A stretch of DNA of 36,589 bases from Prolixibacteraceae bacterium UBA6162 (GTDB lineage: Bacteria; Bacteroidota; Bacteroidia; Bacteroidales; Prolixibacteraceae): positions 1 through 36,589 of the forward strand of contig DIUI01000042.1 in the NCBI GenBank assembly GCA_002428215.1, in the 5' to 3' direction. The position numbers and the translations under genes were made by a program. Positions 26,026 through 35,759 of this stretch are shown here, in pieces (position 1 is the stretch's first letter; each line of letters opens with the position of its first letter). Below the pieces are notes generated by a model that was not told the origin of the DNA, did not search any database, and saw only the letters and a program-made list of their open reading frames with translations.

Positions 26026-26676
26026 ATGAGTGAAAAAGAATCTTTGTTTTCGAAGAAGCATCTCAAACTGCTCACCGATCCGCTGAACGACAGCAACCCT
26101 ATTACGGTGCAGGTATTGGGAATTTGTTCGGCCTTGGCCGTAACGGCTCAACTCAAGCCCTCGGTGGTTATGTCGCTTTCGGTGGTTGCGGTTTTGGCAT
26201 TTGCCAATGTAATCATCTCTCTGCTTCGCAACAGCATCCCTAACCGTATCAGGATTATCGTACAGCTGGTAGTAATCGCTGCATTGGTAATTCTTGTCGA
26301 CCAGATTCTGCGGGCATTTGTATATGATGTTTCGCGACAGCTTTCTGTTTTTGTTGGGCTTATTATCACCAACTGTATAATTATGGGCCGCCTCGAGGCA
26401 TTTGCGCTTGGAAATCGCCCATGGCCTTCTTTTCTCGATGGTATTGGGAATGCAGCAGGATATGGTGTAATTCTGGTAATTGTAGGATTCTTTCGTGAGC
26501 TTTTCGGATCGGGTACCCTCTGGGGTTATCAGGTAATTCCCAATAGCTGGTACATTGCCAATGGCGGATTCTATGAGAACAACGGTATGATGATTCTCCC
26601 ACCCATGGCATTGATAACCGTAGGAATCATCATTTGGGTTCAAAGAAGCCGTAACCGCAAGCTCATTGAAAATTAA
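26026..26676 (+). CDS. nqrD: Na+-translocating NADH:quinone oxidoreductase subunit D
   Basis: A 216-residue integral membrane subunit (RnfE-like) with six hydrophobic helices. It pairs with NqrE to hold a membrane-embedded iron-sulfur centre and part of the electron path. LTDPLNDSNPITVQVLGICSALAV at the start, and LIITNCIIMGRLEAFA with its Cys, are the conserved elements. It lies within the nqr operon, 19 bp before nqrE. Confidence 0.97.
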   Translation: MSEKESLFSKKHLKLLTDPLNDSNPITVQVLGICSALAVTAQLKPSVVMSLSVVAVLAFANVIISLLRNSIPNRIRIIVQLVVIAALVILVDQILRAFVYDVSRQLSVFVGLIITNCIIMGRLEAFALGNRPWPSFLDGIGNAAGYGVILVIVGFFRELFGSGTLWGYQVIPNSWYIANGGFYENNGMMILPPMALITVGIIIWVQRSRNRKLIEN

Positions 26677-26695
26677 TCTCTAAAGCTCTAGGATC

Positions 26696-27313
26696 ATGGA
26701 AAATCTGATTAATCTATTCATAAAGTCAATCTTTATAGAGAACATGGTGTTTGCCTACTTTTTAGGCATGTGTTCTTACCTTGCGGTATCAAAGTCGGTA
26801 AAAACAGCCACAGGCTTAGGGCTCGCCGTAATCTTTGTACTGGGCATCACCTTGCCGGTTAACTACCTGCTTGAGAACTATATTCTTGCCGAAGGCGCAA
26901 TGGCTTGGTTAGGACCTGCATTTGCAACCGTAGACCTTAGTTTTCTCAGTTTCATCATGTTCATCGCTGTAATCGCCTCAATGGTGCAGCTGGTTGAGAT
27001 GATAGTTGAAAAATTTGCTCCGGTGCTTTATACCCAGCTTGGGATTTTTCTTCCCCTGATTGCCGTTAACTGTGCCATTCTTGGGGGTTCGTTGTTTATG
27101 CAGCAAAAAGCCTTTTTTAACATCGGAGAGGCTACCGTATATGGACTGGGTTCCGGGCTTGGATGGTTTTTGGCCATAGTTGGTGTTGCTGCCATCCGCG
27201 AAAAGATTCTCTACTCAAATGTTCCTGCACCTCTCAGGGGTCTCGGTATCACTTTCATTGTGACAGGTTTAATGGGACTGGCATTTATGGGTTTTATGGG
27301 GATCAAACTTTAA
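26696..27313 (+). CDS. nqrE: Na+-translocating NADH:quinone oxidoreductase subunit E
   Basis: A 205-residue, six-helix membrane subunit (RnfA-like), structurally paired with Nqr[15 protein letters not shown] near residues 23-36 and [16 protein letters not shown] carry the conserved cysteines that bind the intramembrane iron-sulfur centre. Start ATG 26696; nqrF follows after 21 bp. Confidence 0.97.
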   Translation: MENLINLFIKSIFIENMVFAYFLGMCSYLAVSKSVKTATGLGLAVIFVLGITLPVNYLLENYILAEGAMAWLGPAFATVDLSFLSFIMFIAVIASMVQLVEMIVEKFAPVLYTQLGIFLPLIAVNCAILGGSLFMQQKAFFNIGEATVYGLGSGLGWFLAIVGVAAIREKILYSNVPAPLRGLGITFIVTGLMGLAFMGFMGIKL

Positions 27314-27334
27314 CCAAATCTAAAAGGCTCAACA

Positions 27335-28597
27335 ATGATATTATTGTCAACTCAAACAACCGTAATCTTCTCCAGTATAGTAGTATTCCTGTTGGTTATT
27401 ATTCTGCTGGTAGCCATATTGCTATACGCGAAGAAAAAACTGATGCCATCGGGGATTGTTAAGATCAATATCAATGATGGCTACAGGGAGATTGAAGTTC
27501 AACCCGGGAGCACCCTGCTTTCATCTCTAAGCGATGCCAAAGTGATTTTGCCATCGGCTTGTGGTGGAGGCGGTACCTGCGGTATGTGCAGATGTCAGAT
27601 TGTTGATGGAGGCGGATCGATTCTGCCTACCGAAACTGGATTTTTTACCCGGAAGGAGCAAAATGACAATTGGCGTCTTGCCTGTCAGGTTAAGGTAAAA
27701 GAGGACCTTAAAATACACATGCACCAGGAAATCCTGGGGGTTAAAAAGTGGGAATGCGAAGTGGTTTCCAACCGCAATGTAGCCACCTTCATCAAAGAAT
27801 TTGTCGTAAAACTACCCGAAGGGGAAACCCTCGATTTCAAATCGGGTGGATATATACAAATCGATGTACCCAAAGTGGAGGTCGATTTCAAAGATATGGA
27901 AGTGGAACCTCAGTTCAGGGAAGAGTGGGAAAACTTCGGCATTTTTGACCTCACAATGAAGAATCCGGAGCCAACCTTCCGTGCCTACTCTATGGCCAAC
28001 CACCCAGCCGAGGGAAATATCGTAATGTTGAACATTCGTATTGCAACCCCACCATGGGACAGAGCCAACAATCGGTTCAAGAATGTAAATCCCGGAGTAT
28101 GTTCATCGTACATCTTCTCGCGCAAACCTGGCGACAAGGTAATGGTCTCGGGCCCATTCGGGGAGTTCTTCCTGAAGAACAACGACAACGAGATGATGTT
28201 TATTGGAGGAGGAGCAGGTATGGCACCCATGCGTTCGCACCTTTTTCACCTTTTCCATACAGTAAAAGAGACCAATAAAAACGTTACCTTCTGGTATGGT
28301 GCCCGTTCCTGGAGAGAAGTCTTTTATTATGAGCAATTCCGTGAGATTGAACAAAACTTCCCCAATTTCAAGTTCAATCTGGCGCTTTCTGAACCTAAGC
28401 CAGAAGACAACTGGACCGGCCTTACCGGATTTATTCATCAGGTAATTTATGACAAGTATCTATCCAATCATGAAGAACCCGAAGAGATCGATTATTACCT
28501 CTGCGGGCCACCCATGATGAACGATGCCGTTCAAAAAATGCTCGACGATTTGGGGGTACCCAACGAAAATATAATGTTCGACGATTTTGGAGGATAA
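27335..28597 (+). CDS. nqrF: Na+-translocating NADH:quinone oxidoreductase subunit F (NADH entry)
   Basis: NqrF takes electrons from NADH. Order of parts: one N-terminal helix (residues ~10-31); a 2Fe-2S ferredoxin domain with Cys76, Cys82, Cys85 and Cys117; an FAD domain with RAYSMAN; and an NADH domain with GGGAGMAPMRSHLFH and a C-terminal YYLCGPPMMNDAV. Its 420 residues and the full cofactor set indicate an active subunit. It is the last gene of the operon and is followed directly by a strong intrinsic terminator. Confidence 0.97.
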   Translation: MILLSTQTTVIFSSIVVFLLVIILLVAILLYAKKKLMPSGIVKININDGYREIEVQPGSTLLSSLSDAKVILPSACGGGGTCGMCRCQIVDGGGSILPTETGFFTRKEQNDNWRLACQVKVKEDLKIHMHQEILGVKKWECEVVSNRNVATFIKEFVVKLPEGETLDFKSGGYIQIDVPKVEVDFKDMEVEPQFREEWENFGIFDLTMKNPEPTFRAYSMANHPAEGNIVMLNIRIATPPWDRANNRFKNVNPGVCSSYIFSRKPGDKVMVSGPFGEFFLKNNDNEMMFIGGGAGMAPMRSHLFHLFHTVKETNKNVTFWYGARSWREVFYYEQFREIEQNFPNFKFNLALSEPKPEDNWTGLTGFIHQVIYDKYLSNHEEPEEIDYYLCGPPMMNDAVQKMLDDLGVPNENIMFDDFGG

Positions 28598-28607
28598 AAT
28601 CTAATAG

Positions 28608-28638
28608 AGGGCCGCAGATTGCGGCCCTTTTGGTTTTT
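28608..28638 (+). terminator. Intrinsic terminator of the nqr operon
   Basis: AGGGCCGC and GCGGCCCT form a perfect 8-pair stem with a 5-base loop (AGATT), followed by TTTTGGTTTTT. It starts 11 bases after the nqrF stop. Confidence 0.92.
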
Positions 28639-28735
28639 ATAATGTATCTATTTTGGGATTTATCCGATTTACGTGCATATTTAAATAAATATAAAGGGAT
28701 GATCGACACCTCACCCTTTTAAAAACAATTGAGTT

Positions 28736-29653
28736 ATGCAGCAATATTTCGATTCAGGCTTATGGAACGATTTCATTCATTCCATTGCAAGATTGCTATT
28801 ATACGATTTACCAGCACTGGCAGCCATAGTAATTTTAATGCTGGTTCTGGTCAAGGTGAACCGCATATTTTTCAAACGTGTAAATCGGTTGCTGATCAAC
28901 CGGGCACGCAACAACAATGATGAAAACACTATTGAATCAGAGAAAAGAATCAACACTCTTACCGGAATCTTAAAAGGGGTAGGCAGAATTGTACTTTATA
29001 CCCTTTTCAGCATGATTATCCTGCGCCGGCTCGGTATCGACATAGCCCCCTTACTGGCAGGAGCCGGAATTCTGGGTCTGGCAATAGGATTTGGAGCCCA
29101 GGAGCTTGTTAAGGACTTTATTTCGGGGTTTTTTATACTGCTTGAGAACCAGATTAGGACCGGCGATGTAGTCCGCATCAACGGAACTGCAGGTTCTGTC
29201 GAAAGAATAGAGCTACGAACAATTACATTGCGCGATTTCGATGGTGCAGTGCATATTTTTCAAAATGGCTCAATAAATACCCTGGCCAATCTCACCAAAG
29301 GATGGTCGGCATTGTCGTTTGACATCGGTGTTGCCTATAAGGAGGATTTAGACAAGGTTATGGAGCTGATGACGGAGGTGGGTAATGAACTCTATGCCGA
29401 GCAGGAATATACCGACCAATTTATTGAACCGCTGGCAGTTTTGGGGGTCGATCGGTTTGACGATAGTGCTGTGGTTATCAAGGCCAGAATTAAAACCATT
29501 CCTGGGTCGCAATGGACTTTGGGGCGCGAATACCGCAAAAGACTGAAAAAGGCATTTGATAATCACGGGATTGAAATTCCTTTCCCGCACACCTCTATCT
29601 ATTGGGGAGAAGATATAAAGCCTTTACAACTGCAGGTAGAACAAAAAAACTGA
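28736..29653 (+). CDS. MscS-family mechanosensitive channel (first of two)
   Basis: A 305-residue protein with an N-terminal membrane segment (about residues 23-45), a second near 85-100, and the pore-lining helix LLAGAGILGLAIGFGAQELVK, whose Gly/Ala packing is typical of MscS. The beta domain follows (GDVVRINGTAGSVERIELRTITLRDFDGAVHIF), then the alpha/beta C-terminal domain. It should open under membrane tension and release solutes after osmotic downshock. It lies behind the nqr terminator, 110 bp before a second, clearly different MscS gene. No good promoter match was found in the gap before it. Confidence 0.92.
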   Translation: MQQYFDSGLWNDFIHSIARLLLYDLPALAAIVILMLVLVKVNRIFFKRVNRLLINRARNNNDENTIESEKRINTLTGILKGVGRIVLYTLFSMIILRRLGIDIAPLLAGAGILGLAIGFGAQELVKDFISGFFILLENQIRTGDVVRINGTAGSVERIELRTITLRDFDGAVHIFQNGSINTLANLTKGWSALSFDIGVAYKEDLDKVMELMTEVGNELYAEQEYTDQFIEPLAVLGVDRFDDSAVVIKARIKTIPGSQWTLGREYRKRLKKAFDNHGIEIPFPHTSIYWGEDIKPLQLQVEQKN

Positions 29654-29763
29654 TGTTGCCCGAAAAGGGCTTATCCCAATTTTAGTTAGCTTTAATGCCC
29701 AACTCCTTTATGAAGTGTACACCAGAGCAGCAGAAAAGTGCATAAAGAGATAAGGTGCTAAAG

Positions 29764-30666
29764 ATGAACAGATTGCGCATACAGATAGAGGAGGTTTTTG
29801 GCATTCCTGCCGAAATCCAGTACAAACTATTGGTATCTTTAGTGATTCTGATCGTTCTTTCGGTATTAAGGCTCCTTGTCTTAAGAATAGTATGGGGAAA
29901 TACCGAGAACGTTAAAACGCGTTATTTCTGGAAACAGCTTCTTGCGTATACCATCCCTATAACTGCCCTTTTCCTCATTGGAATGGTATGGGTAGACGCC
30001 TTCAGGCATCTTGGAGCCTTTCTTGGGTTACTTTCGGCGGGAATTGCAATTGCACTTAAAGATCTTTTGGCCAATATGGCCGGATGGGCATTTATCGTAT
30101 TCCGGAAGCCATTTGTATTGGGCGATCGAATTCAGATTGGCTCACACAGGGGCGATGTAATTGACATAAGGCTATATCAGTTCTCCATTCTCGAGATTGG
30201 CAACTGGGTAGATGCTGACCAAAGTACTGGCAGGGTAATTCATATACCCAACGGTAAAGTATTTGTTGAGCCGCAGGCAAATTATACCCAGGGTTTTGGA
30301 TATATTTGGAATGAGCTCGAAGTGCGCATTACCTTCGAGAGCAACCGTGCAAAGGCCAAATCGATTCTTGAAGCACTCGTGAACGAAGCCAATGCCGAAA
30401 CTCAAATAACCGCTCAAAAAGAGCTAAAAGAGGCCAGCAAGCTTTATATGATACATTATCAATACGTAACTCCGATAGTATACACGCAGGTGGTTGAAAA
30501 TGGCGTTAAACTATCGGTTCGGTATCTGTGTGAGGCCCATAAGCGCCGGGGAACGGAATCGGAGCTTTGGGTTAAGATTCTGGATGCATTTAATGCACAT
30601 TCCGATATCATTTGGGCCTATCCTACGCAGAGATTTGTTGATTTTCCGCAGGGAGGAAAAGCCTGA
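29764..30666 (+). CDS. MscS-family mechanosensitive channel (second of two)
   Basis: From ATG 29764 (AGG about 8 bases upstream; an in-frame GTG at 29755 is an alternative) it has 300 residues. There are two N-terminal hydrophobic segments, then the pore helix LGAFLGLLSAGIAIALKDLLANM, the beta domain (FVLGDRIQIGSHRGDVIDIRLYQF), and a C-terminal alpha/beta domain. The pore helix and C-terminal domain differ clearly from those of the gene before it, so this is not a recent duplication; it resembles small channels with a longer linker around IGNWVDADQSTGR. It is followed 136 bp later by glpK. An osmotic role linked to glycerol uptake is possible but unproven. Confidence 0.92.
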   Translation: MNRLRIQIEEVFGIPAEIQYKLLVSLVILIVLSVLRLLVLRIVWGNTENVKTRYFWKQLLAYTIPITALFLIGMVWVDAFRHLGAFLGLLSAGIAIALKDLLANMAGWAFIVFRKPFVLGDRIQIGSHRGDVIDIRLYQFSILEIGNWVDADQSTGRVIHIPNGKVFVEPQANYTQGFGYIWNELEVRITFESNRAKAKSILEALVNEANAETQITAQKELKEASKLYMIHYQYVTPIVYTQVVENGVKLSVRYLCEAHKRRGTESELWVKILDAFNAHSDIIWAYPTQRFVDFPQGGKA

Positions 30667-30802
30667 TCCAATTAGAAATGCACGACCTGAAATAGTGGCT
30701 CTTCTGGTGGAGCAAACAATACAATGAAGCCGGCACGATTTCAAAATAATGTTTGTAAATTGTGAAATTATTTTCAATTAAACCCAATCTAAACCTCTCC
30801 CT

Positions 30803-32299
30803 ATGGAAAAATATATCCTGGCACTTGATTCAGGCACCACCAGTAACCGAGCTATACTATTCAACCATTCAGGGGATATTGTAGCGACCGCCAATCAGGA
30901 GTTCCAGCAGTACTACCCTCAGCCGGGGTGGGTGGAACACGATGCCAACCTGATTTGGGAAACCCAACTTGCTGTGGTCAAAACATTGATGTCTAAGCAA
31001 AACATTACGGCACAAGCCATAAAAGCTATTGGCATTACCAACCAAAGGGAAACAACAGTAATCTGGCACAGGGAAACCGGAGAACCTATTGCTCCCGCCA
31101 TTGTCTGGCAGGACCGGAGAACCGCTGATATGTGCCAGTTAATGAAGGAAAGAGGGTTAGAGCCTGAAATAACAGCAAAGACAGGACTGTTGGCAGATGC
31201 CTATTTTTCAGGTACCAAGATAGCATGGATCCTCGACAATGTGCCCAATGCAAGAGCCATGGCAGAGGCAGGAAAGCTCGCTTTCGGAACTATCGACACA
31301 TGGCTGGTATGGAAGTTAACCGGTGGCAAAATGCATATTACCGACCCAACCAACGCAAGCCGGACAATGCTTTACAATATCCACACCCTCCAATGGGATG
31401 ATGCATTACTGGAAATGCTGCAAATTCCCAAATCGCTTCTTCCAACAGTCCATGAATCAAGTCAGGTTTATGGCTTCTGCGACCCGGATTTATTTGGAGG
31501 AGAGATTCCAATTGCAGGTATTGCCGGCGACCAGCAGGCGGCGCTGTTCGGTCAGATGTGCATCAAAGAGGGAATGGTCAAAAATACCTATGGCACCGGA
31601 TGTTTTGTTGTAATGAATACCGGTAAAAAACCTATACAATCCAGACACAAGTTACTGAGCACAATTGCTTGGCAAATTGGCGGTAAGGTTACCTATGCCC
31701 TGGAAGGAAGCATCTTTATGGGTGGTGCAGTGGTACAATGGTTGCGCGACGAGTTGGGAATTATTCGATCATCATCGGAGATTGAACCTTTGGCTCGCAA
31801 AGTTGAAAACAACGGAGGGGTCTACTTTGTGCAGGGTTTTGTTGGATTGGGTGCACCGCATTGGGACCAATATGCAACGGGAGCGATTATTGGATTGAGC
31901 CGTGGAACCAATCGGTCGCATATTGCCAGGGCAGCTCTCGAAGCTATAGCCTACAGATCGATGGAAGTAATCCAAACCATGAGCGAAGACGCTTCGATTC
32001 CCTTTACCGAACTTCGTGTCGATGGAGGAGCATCGGTCAACAACCTGCTTATGCAGATACAAGCCGACACCATTCAGGGTCGGGTGGTACGTCCGCGGAT
32101 TACTGAAACCACAGCACTCGGCGCTGCTTATCTTGCCGGTCTGGCTACCGGCTATTGGACCAGCATTGATGAGATTCAGAAACAGTGGCAAGTGGAGTCG
32201 GTTTTTGAGCCTGAAGTCTCCACTGCCGAAATGGGTAAGCGGATCAGCCTCTGGCAAAAAGCTGTCGAAAGAAGTAAAAACTGGTATTCGAACCATTAA
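30803..32299 (+). CDS. glpK: Glycerol kinase
   Basis: This FGGY-family kinase phosphorylates glycerol to sn-glycerol-3-phosphate in the cytosol, trapping it after facilitated entry. The N-terminus [15 protein letters not shown] is the phosphate-binding loop, and [28 protein letters not shown] and WQDRRTA (glycerol and catalytic site) follow. [13 protein letters not shown] and [17 protein letters not shown] close the ATP domain. The 498-residue length is standard. It is the first gene of glpK-glpD-glpF (gaps 12 and 13 bp), so all three should share one transcript. No clear TAnnTTTG promoter was found in the 136 bp upstream. Confidence 0.98.
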   Translation: MEKYILALDSGTTSNRAILFNHSGDIVATANQEFQQYYPQPGWVEHDANLIWETQLAVVKTLMSKQNITAQAIKAIGITNQRETTVIWHRETGEPIAPAIVWQDRRTADMCQLMKERGLEPEITAKTGLLADAYFSGTKIAWILDNVPNARAMAEAGKLAFGTIDTWLVWKLTGGKMHITDPTNASRTMLYNIHTLQWDDALLEMLQIPKSLLPTVHESSQVYGFCDPDLFGGEIPIAGIAGDQQAALFGQMCIKEGMVKNTYGTGCFVVMNTGKKPIQSRHKLLSTIAWQIGGKVTYALEGSIFMGGAVVQWLRDELGIIRSSSEIEPLARKVENNGGVYFVQGFVGLGAPHWDQYATGAIIGLSRGTNRSHIARAALEAIAYRSMEVIQTMSEDASIPFTELRVDGGASVNNLLMQIQADTIQGRVVRPRITETTALGAAYLAGLATGYWTSIDEIQKQWQVESVFEPEVSTAEMGKRISLWQKAVERSKNWYSNH

Positions 32300-32311
32300 A
32301 TCCTAGTTCCT

Positions 32312-33877
32312 ATGAACCGTGAATCAACCCTAAAGAAAATTAAAAAGAAAGTAAAGGTCTGGGACATCGTTGTAATCGGTGGAGGAGCCACCGGATTGGG
32401 GATAGCGGTTGATGCAGCATCCAGGGGATACAAAACCCTTTTACTCGAACAGGTAGATTTCGCGAAAGGCACTTCAAGCAGAAGCACCAAGTTGGTCCAC
32501 GGAGGAGTGCGCTACCTCCAACAGGGCGACATTGCCCTTGTTTTTGAAGCACTCAAGGAACGCGGACTGATGTTTAAAAATGCTCCTCATCTGGTTAGCA
32601 ACCAGGCGTTTGTAATTCCTTCGTACGATTGGTGGGGAGGACCGTTTTATACTGTAGGACTGAAGGTTTATGACATGATGGCCGGGCGACTGGGACTTGG
32701 GCCATCGAAAATGCTTGACCGTGACGAAACATTGGCATTGCTGCCAACCGTCGAGAAAAATGGATTAAAAGGAGGTACAATTTACCACGACGGACAGTTT
32801 GATGATGCCCGTATGGCAATTAGCCTTGCCCAGACCTGTAACGACTATGGCGGGTCGGTCATCAACTATATGCAGGTGGTGGGATTGAAAAAAGATAAAG
32901 AACTGATTTCCGGAGTAATTGCCACCGACCTGTTAACAGGTGAAACTCTTACTATAGACGCAAAGGTGGTGGTCAACGCTACCGGAGTTTTTGTAGATCA
33001 GGTTTTCAGAATGGATAACGAGAAAGCCCCAACGACCATTGTTCCCAGTCAGGGTATCCATCTCGTTTTGAGTCGCGACTTTTTACCCAACGAGTCGGCC
33101 GTTATGGTTCCGCATACCGCCGACGGAAGAGTAATGTTTGCAGTACCCTGGCACAACCACGTTGTAGTCGGTACTACCGACACCTTGATAGACAAAGCGT
33201 CAATAGAGCCAGTGGCCCTTGATAGTGAAATCGACTTTTTGCTCTCCACTGCAGGTCAGTATTTAACCAAGCAGCCCACCAGACGTGATGTGCTTAGTGT
33301 TTTTGCCGGATTGAGACCACTGGCCAAACCAGATGAGGAGAAGAAAGAAACCAAGGAGATTTCGAGAGGGCACAAAATCATCATTTCATTGTCAGGACTA
33401 ATCACCATTACGGGTGGAAAATGGACCACCTACCGAAAAATGGCAGAGGACGTGGTGGATAAGGCAATAATGCTCGGAGGATTAGTTGAGCGCGAGTGTG
33501 TAACCCATCATATGCCCATACATGGATTCAGGATGGATATCGATCCGCGAACCGACCCCCTGGCACCCTATGGACTCGACAAAGAGAATATTCTGGCACT
33601 CGAGGAGGAAATGGATTCGGCCAAAGGAATGCTCAGTAAAAAATTAAACATCAGAAATGCTCAGGTAATATGGGCCGTGAGGGAGGAAATGGCACTAACA
33701 CTCGAGGATGTGTTGGCCCGACGTACCCGGGCCCTCTTCCTTGATGCACGGGAAAGCCTGCGTATTGCGCCAAAGGCCGTTCGACTAATGGCCATAGAAA
33801 TGCATCGCGATGAAACATGGGAAAAAGAACAACTTCAACAATACAAAGCCATTGCCAAAAACTACATTTTAACCTAA
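32312..33877 (+). CDS. glpD: Aerobic-type glycerol-3-phosphate dehydrogenase (FAD-dependent)
   Basis: It oxidises glycerol-3-phosphate to dihydroxyacetone phosphate and passes electrons to quinone at the inner membrane. DIVVIGGGATGLGIAVDAASRG (about residues 18-39) is the FAD Rossmann motif, KGTSSRSTKLVHGGVRYLQ the family signature, and ITITGGKWTTYRKMAEDVVD binds the flavin near the end of the domain. A C-terminal cap of about 120 residues follows. Its 521 residues fit the family. Electrons enter the same quinone pool that NQR reduces. It is second in the glp operon. Confidence 0.96.
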   Translation: MNRESTLKKIKKKVKVWDIVVIGGGATGLGIAVDAASRGYKTLLLEQVDFAKGTSSRSTKLVHGGVRYLQQGDIALVFEALKERGLMFKNAPHLVSNQAFVIPSYDWWGGPFYTVGLKVYDMMAGRLGLGPSKMLDRDETLALLPTVEKNGLKGGTIYHDGQFDDARMAISLAQTCNDYGGSVINYMQVVGLKKDKELISGVIATDLLTGETLTIDAKVVVNATGVFVDQVFRMDNEKAPTTIVPSQGIHLVLSRDFLPNESAVMVPHTADGRVMFAVPWHNHVVVGTTDTLIDKASIEPVALDSEIDFLLSTAGQYLTKQPTRRDVLSVFAGLRPLAKPDEEKKETKEISRGHKIIISLSGLITITGGKWTTYRKMAEDVVDKAIMLGGLVERECVTHHMPIHGFRMDIDPRTDPLAPYGLDKENILALEEEMDSAKGMLSKKLNIRNAQVIWAVREEMALTLEDVLARRTRALFLDARESLRIAPKAVRLMAIEMHRDETWEKEQLQQYKAIAKNYILT

Positions 33878-33890
33878 AAATTCAAACAGC

Positions 33891-34625
33891 ATGACAGCCT
33901 ATCTTGCCGAACTCATCGGAACCTTTTTGCTCATTTTGTTGGGAAATGGCGTAGTGGCCAATGTTAATCTAAAGAATACCCATTCTCACGGCAGCGGATG
34001 GATCGTTATTGCTGCCGGATGGGGAATGGCAGTATTTGTTGGGGTATTTGTAGCCAAAGATTTTAGCGGGGCTCACCTCAATCCGGCCGTTTCTCTTGGA
34101 CTGGCGCTTAGCGGTCTTTTTAGCTGGAACCAGGTAATTCCTTTCGTATTTGCACAAATGCTGGGAGCGATGCTGGGAGCAGCCACAGTATATTTGTTTT
34201 TTTACGATCATTTTAAAATCACGAAAGAGCAGTTCACCAAAAGACATTGCTTCTGCACAACACCTGCCATAAGGAATTACCGAAGTAATTTTATCGCAGA
34301 GATTATTGGAACCTTTGTGCTCGTGTTTGCAGTACTTCTGATTCAACCTCTTGCTTTGGAACTGGAAGGAGTTACAGCAACCAAAGTAGGACTGGGGTCA
34401 TTGGATGCACTGCCTGTAGCGTTGCTCGTATTCGCCATCGGATTAAGTCTGGGGGGAGTCACCGGCTATGCCATTAACCCGGCTCGCGATTTGGGTCCCC
34501 GTATTGTGCATGCCCTTTTACCTATACCCGACAAAGACAACAGTGACTGGTCTTATTCGTGGGTGCCGGTGTTCGGCCCGTTGGCTGGAGCTATAATTGC
34601 CGTAGTGGTTTTTAAACTGTTCTGA
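33891..34625 (+). CDS. glpF: Glycerol uptake facilitator (aquaglyceroporin)
   Basis: A MIP-family channel of 244 residues with six hydrophobic helices and two half-helices. The two pore motifs are GAHLNPAVSLG (NPA at 64-66) and GYAINPARDLGPR (NPA at 196-198). The Asp after Asn-Pro-Ala-Arg is the usual mark of glycerol-conducting GlpF rather than a water-only aquaporin. The selectivity-filter Arg199 is present. It is the last gene of the glp operon, placing transporter, kinase and dehydrogenase in one unit. Confidence 0.97.
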   Translation: MTAYLAELIGTFLLILLGNGVVANVNLKNTHSHGSGWIVIAAGWGMAVFVGVFVAKDFSGAHLNPAVSLGLALSGLFSWNQVIPFVFAQMLGAMLGAATVYLFFYDHFKITKEQFTKRHCFCTTPAIRNYRSNFIAEIIGTFVLVFAVLLIQPLALELEGVTATKVGLGSLDALPVALLVFAIGLSLGGVTGYAINPARDLGPRIVHALLPIPDKDNSDWSYSWVPVFGPLAGAIIAVVVFKLF

Positions 34626-34676
34626 AAAGTGGATCATTTTAGCCAAACGGCCAGGATTGTAATAAAGTGATCCTTT
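34626..34676 (+). terminator. Possible weak terminator after the glp operon
   Basis: AAAG-GATCA and TGATC-CTTT can pair over nine bases with a 2-base bulge, enclosing a 31-base loop that contains a small GCC-AAAC-GGC hairpin. Only TTT ends the outer arm, so the call is weak. Confidence 0.28.
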
Positions 34677-34783
34677 ACGCACATATTCTGATTTTACCCG
34701 ACTCGATTCGGATGGAGGCACTTCCACCCGCAAGCTTATACTGGGAAGGTAGCAAGCTTTAGAAATTACCGGATGTGGGAATT

Positions 34784-34819
34784 GTTTGTCCAAGGGTTTG
34801 CAAACCCCTTAAAACAAAC
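34784..34819. repeat. Inverted repeat spanning the 3' end of the DUF58 gene
   Basis: The core GGGTTTG/CAAACCC (34794-34807) is a perfect 14-bp palindrome. It extends to near-complete arms (AAGGG...CCCCTT) and outer GTTTGT/ACAAAC arms, giving 36 bp in all. The DUF58 stop codon (34809-34811) lies in it. It may act as a terminator hairpin for the minus-strand gene, though no U-run follows, or as a protein site. Confidence 0.5.
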
Positions 34820-35738
34820 GCTTGCGCTTAACAAGATAGGCAAACAAGACATGTCTGAAATCTTCATTGATGTTCACTTCCGCCAGGTCTATTTGGTACT
34901 GTCCACATTTCACCTTTAGCTCCTCGAAATAGTCGTTTATGCTCTTTACATACGACTGTCGTATTTCGTGTGGGTTTAGTCTTACGGTCTCTCCTGTTTC
35001 AAGATCGACAAATCGATGGGGCTTGTTGCCAAAATTAAACTCCCTCTCCTGTTTATGGTCGGTTACATGAAAGAGCAACACTTCATGTTTATTATAGCGC
35101 AGGTGTTGTAAGGCCGAAAAGAGATCCTCGCTGTTTTGGGTATCGAGCATGTCACTGAATATGATGACCAGAGACCTGTTGTGGATGCTTTCGGAAATTT
35201 CGTGAAGTACTTGCGTTGTTTGTGTGGTTTTTCGCAGTGCGACTGCATCGGGGGTGAGCAATCCTGAAAGTTTTCCCATCAACAATTCGGCATGTACTGC
35301 CGAAAGCCGGGGTAAAGTATGAAACTCAACCTGATCAGAAAACAGGGTAAGTCCAACGGCATCGCGCTGTTTTCGGAGCAGATGAATCAGTGCGGCCGCT
35401 GTATATACCGAAAATGCAAGCTTGTTTTGTAATCGTTTATCTCCCGACGAGTATGGAAAAAGCATTGATGAAGAGGTATCGATCACCAGTTGACATCGAA
35501 GATTGGTCTCCTCTTCAAACTGCTTAACAAACAATTTGTCGGTTCTGGCAAAAAGTTTCCAGTCAATCTGCCGGGTTGATTCTCCCTGATTGTATAGGCG
35601 GTGTTCGGCAAATTCTACCGAAAATCCATGAAAGGGACTTCGGTGCAATCCGGTAATAAAACCTTCCACCACCTGGTGGGCGATAAAACCAAGGTTGTCA
35701 AATTCCTGAAATTGCTGAATGTCGTTCAGATTTCTCAT
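34809..35738 (-). CDS. DUF58 / vWA-like domain protein
   Basis: From ATG 35738 (an upstream in-frame GTG at 35750 is less likely) it has 309 residues. SPFHGFSVEFAEHR and STRQIDWKLFARTDKLFVKQFEEE are the DUF58 signature, followed by a vWA-like fold with the MIDAS-type motif DTSSSM and a later FSDML. DUF58 proteins normally act with a MoxR AAA+ ATPase and BatA-like vWA proteins in envelope or stress functions, but no moxR lies in the window, so this copy is orphan here. No membrane segment is present. It has its own promoter-like -7 element 21 bp upstream and lies downstream of trxA on the same strand. Confidence 0.88.
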   Translation of the reverse strand: MRNLNDIQQFQEFDNLGFIAHQVVEGFITGLHRSPFHGFSVEFAEHRLYNQGESTRQIDWKLFARTDKLFVKQFEEETNLRCQLVIDTSSSMLFPYSSGDKRLQNKLAFSVYTAAALIHLLRKQRDAVGLTLFSDQVEFHTLPRLSAVHAELLMGKLSGLLTPDAVALRKTTQTTQVLHEISESIHNRSLVIIFSDMLDTQNSEDLFSALQHLRYNKHEVLLFHVTDHKQEREFNFGNKPHRFVDLETGETVRLNPHEIRQSYVKSINDYFEELKVKCGQYQIDLAEVNINEDFRHVLFAYLVKRKRLF

Positions 35739-35759
35739 CCAGTAAGGCACTTAATTTGC

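Noticed and set aside
25993..26643. A 216-codon open frame antisense to nqrD
   Set aside because: It mirrors almost exactly the extent of nqrD, which is a certain gene; its translation has no recognisable domain and no promoter.
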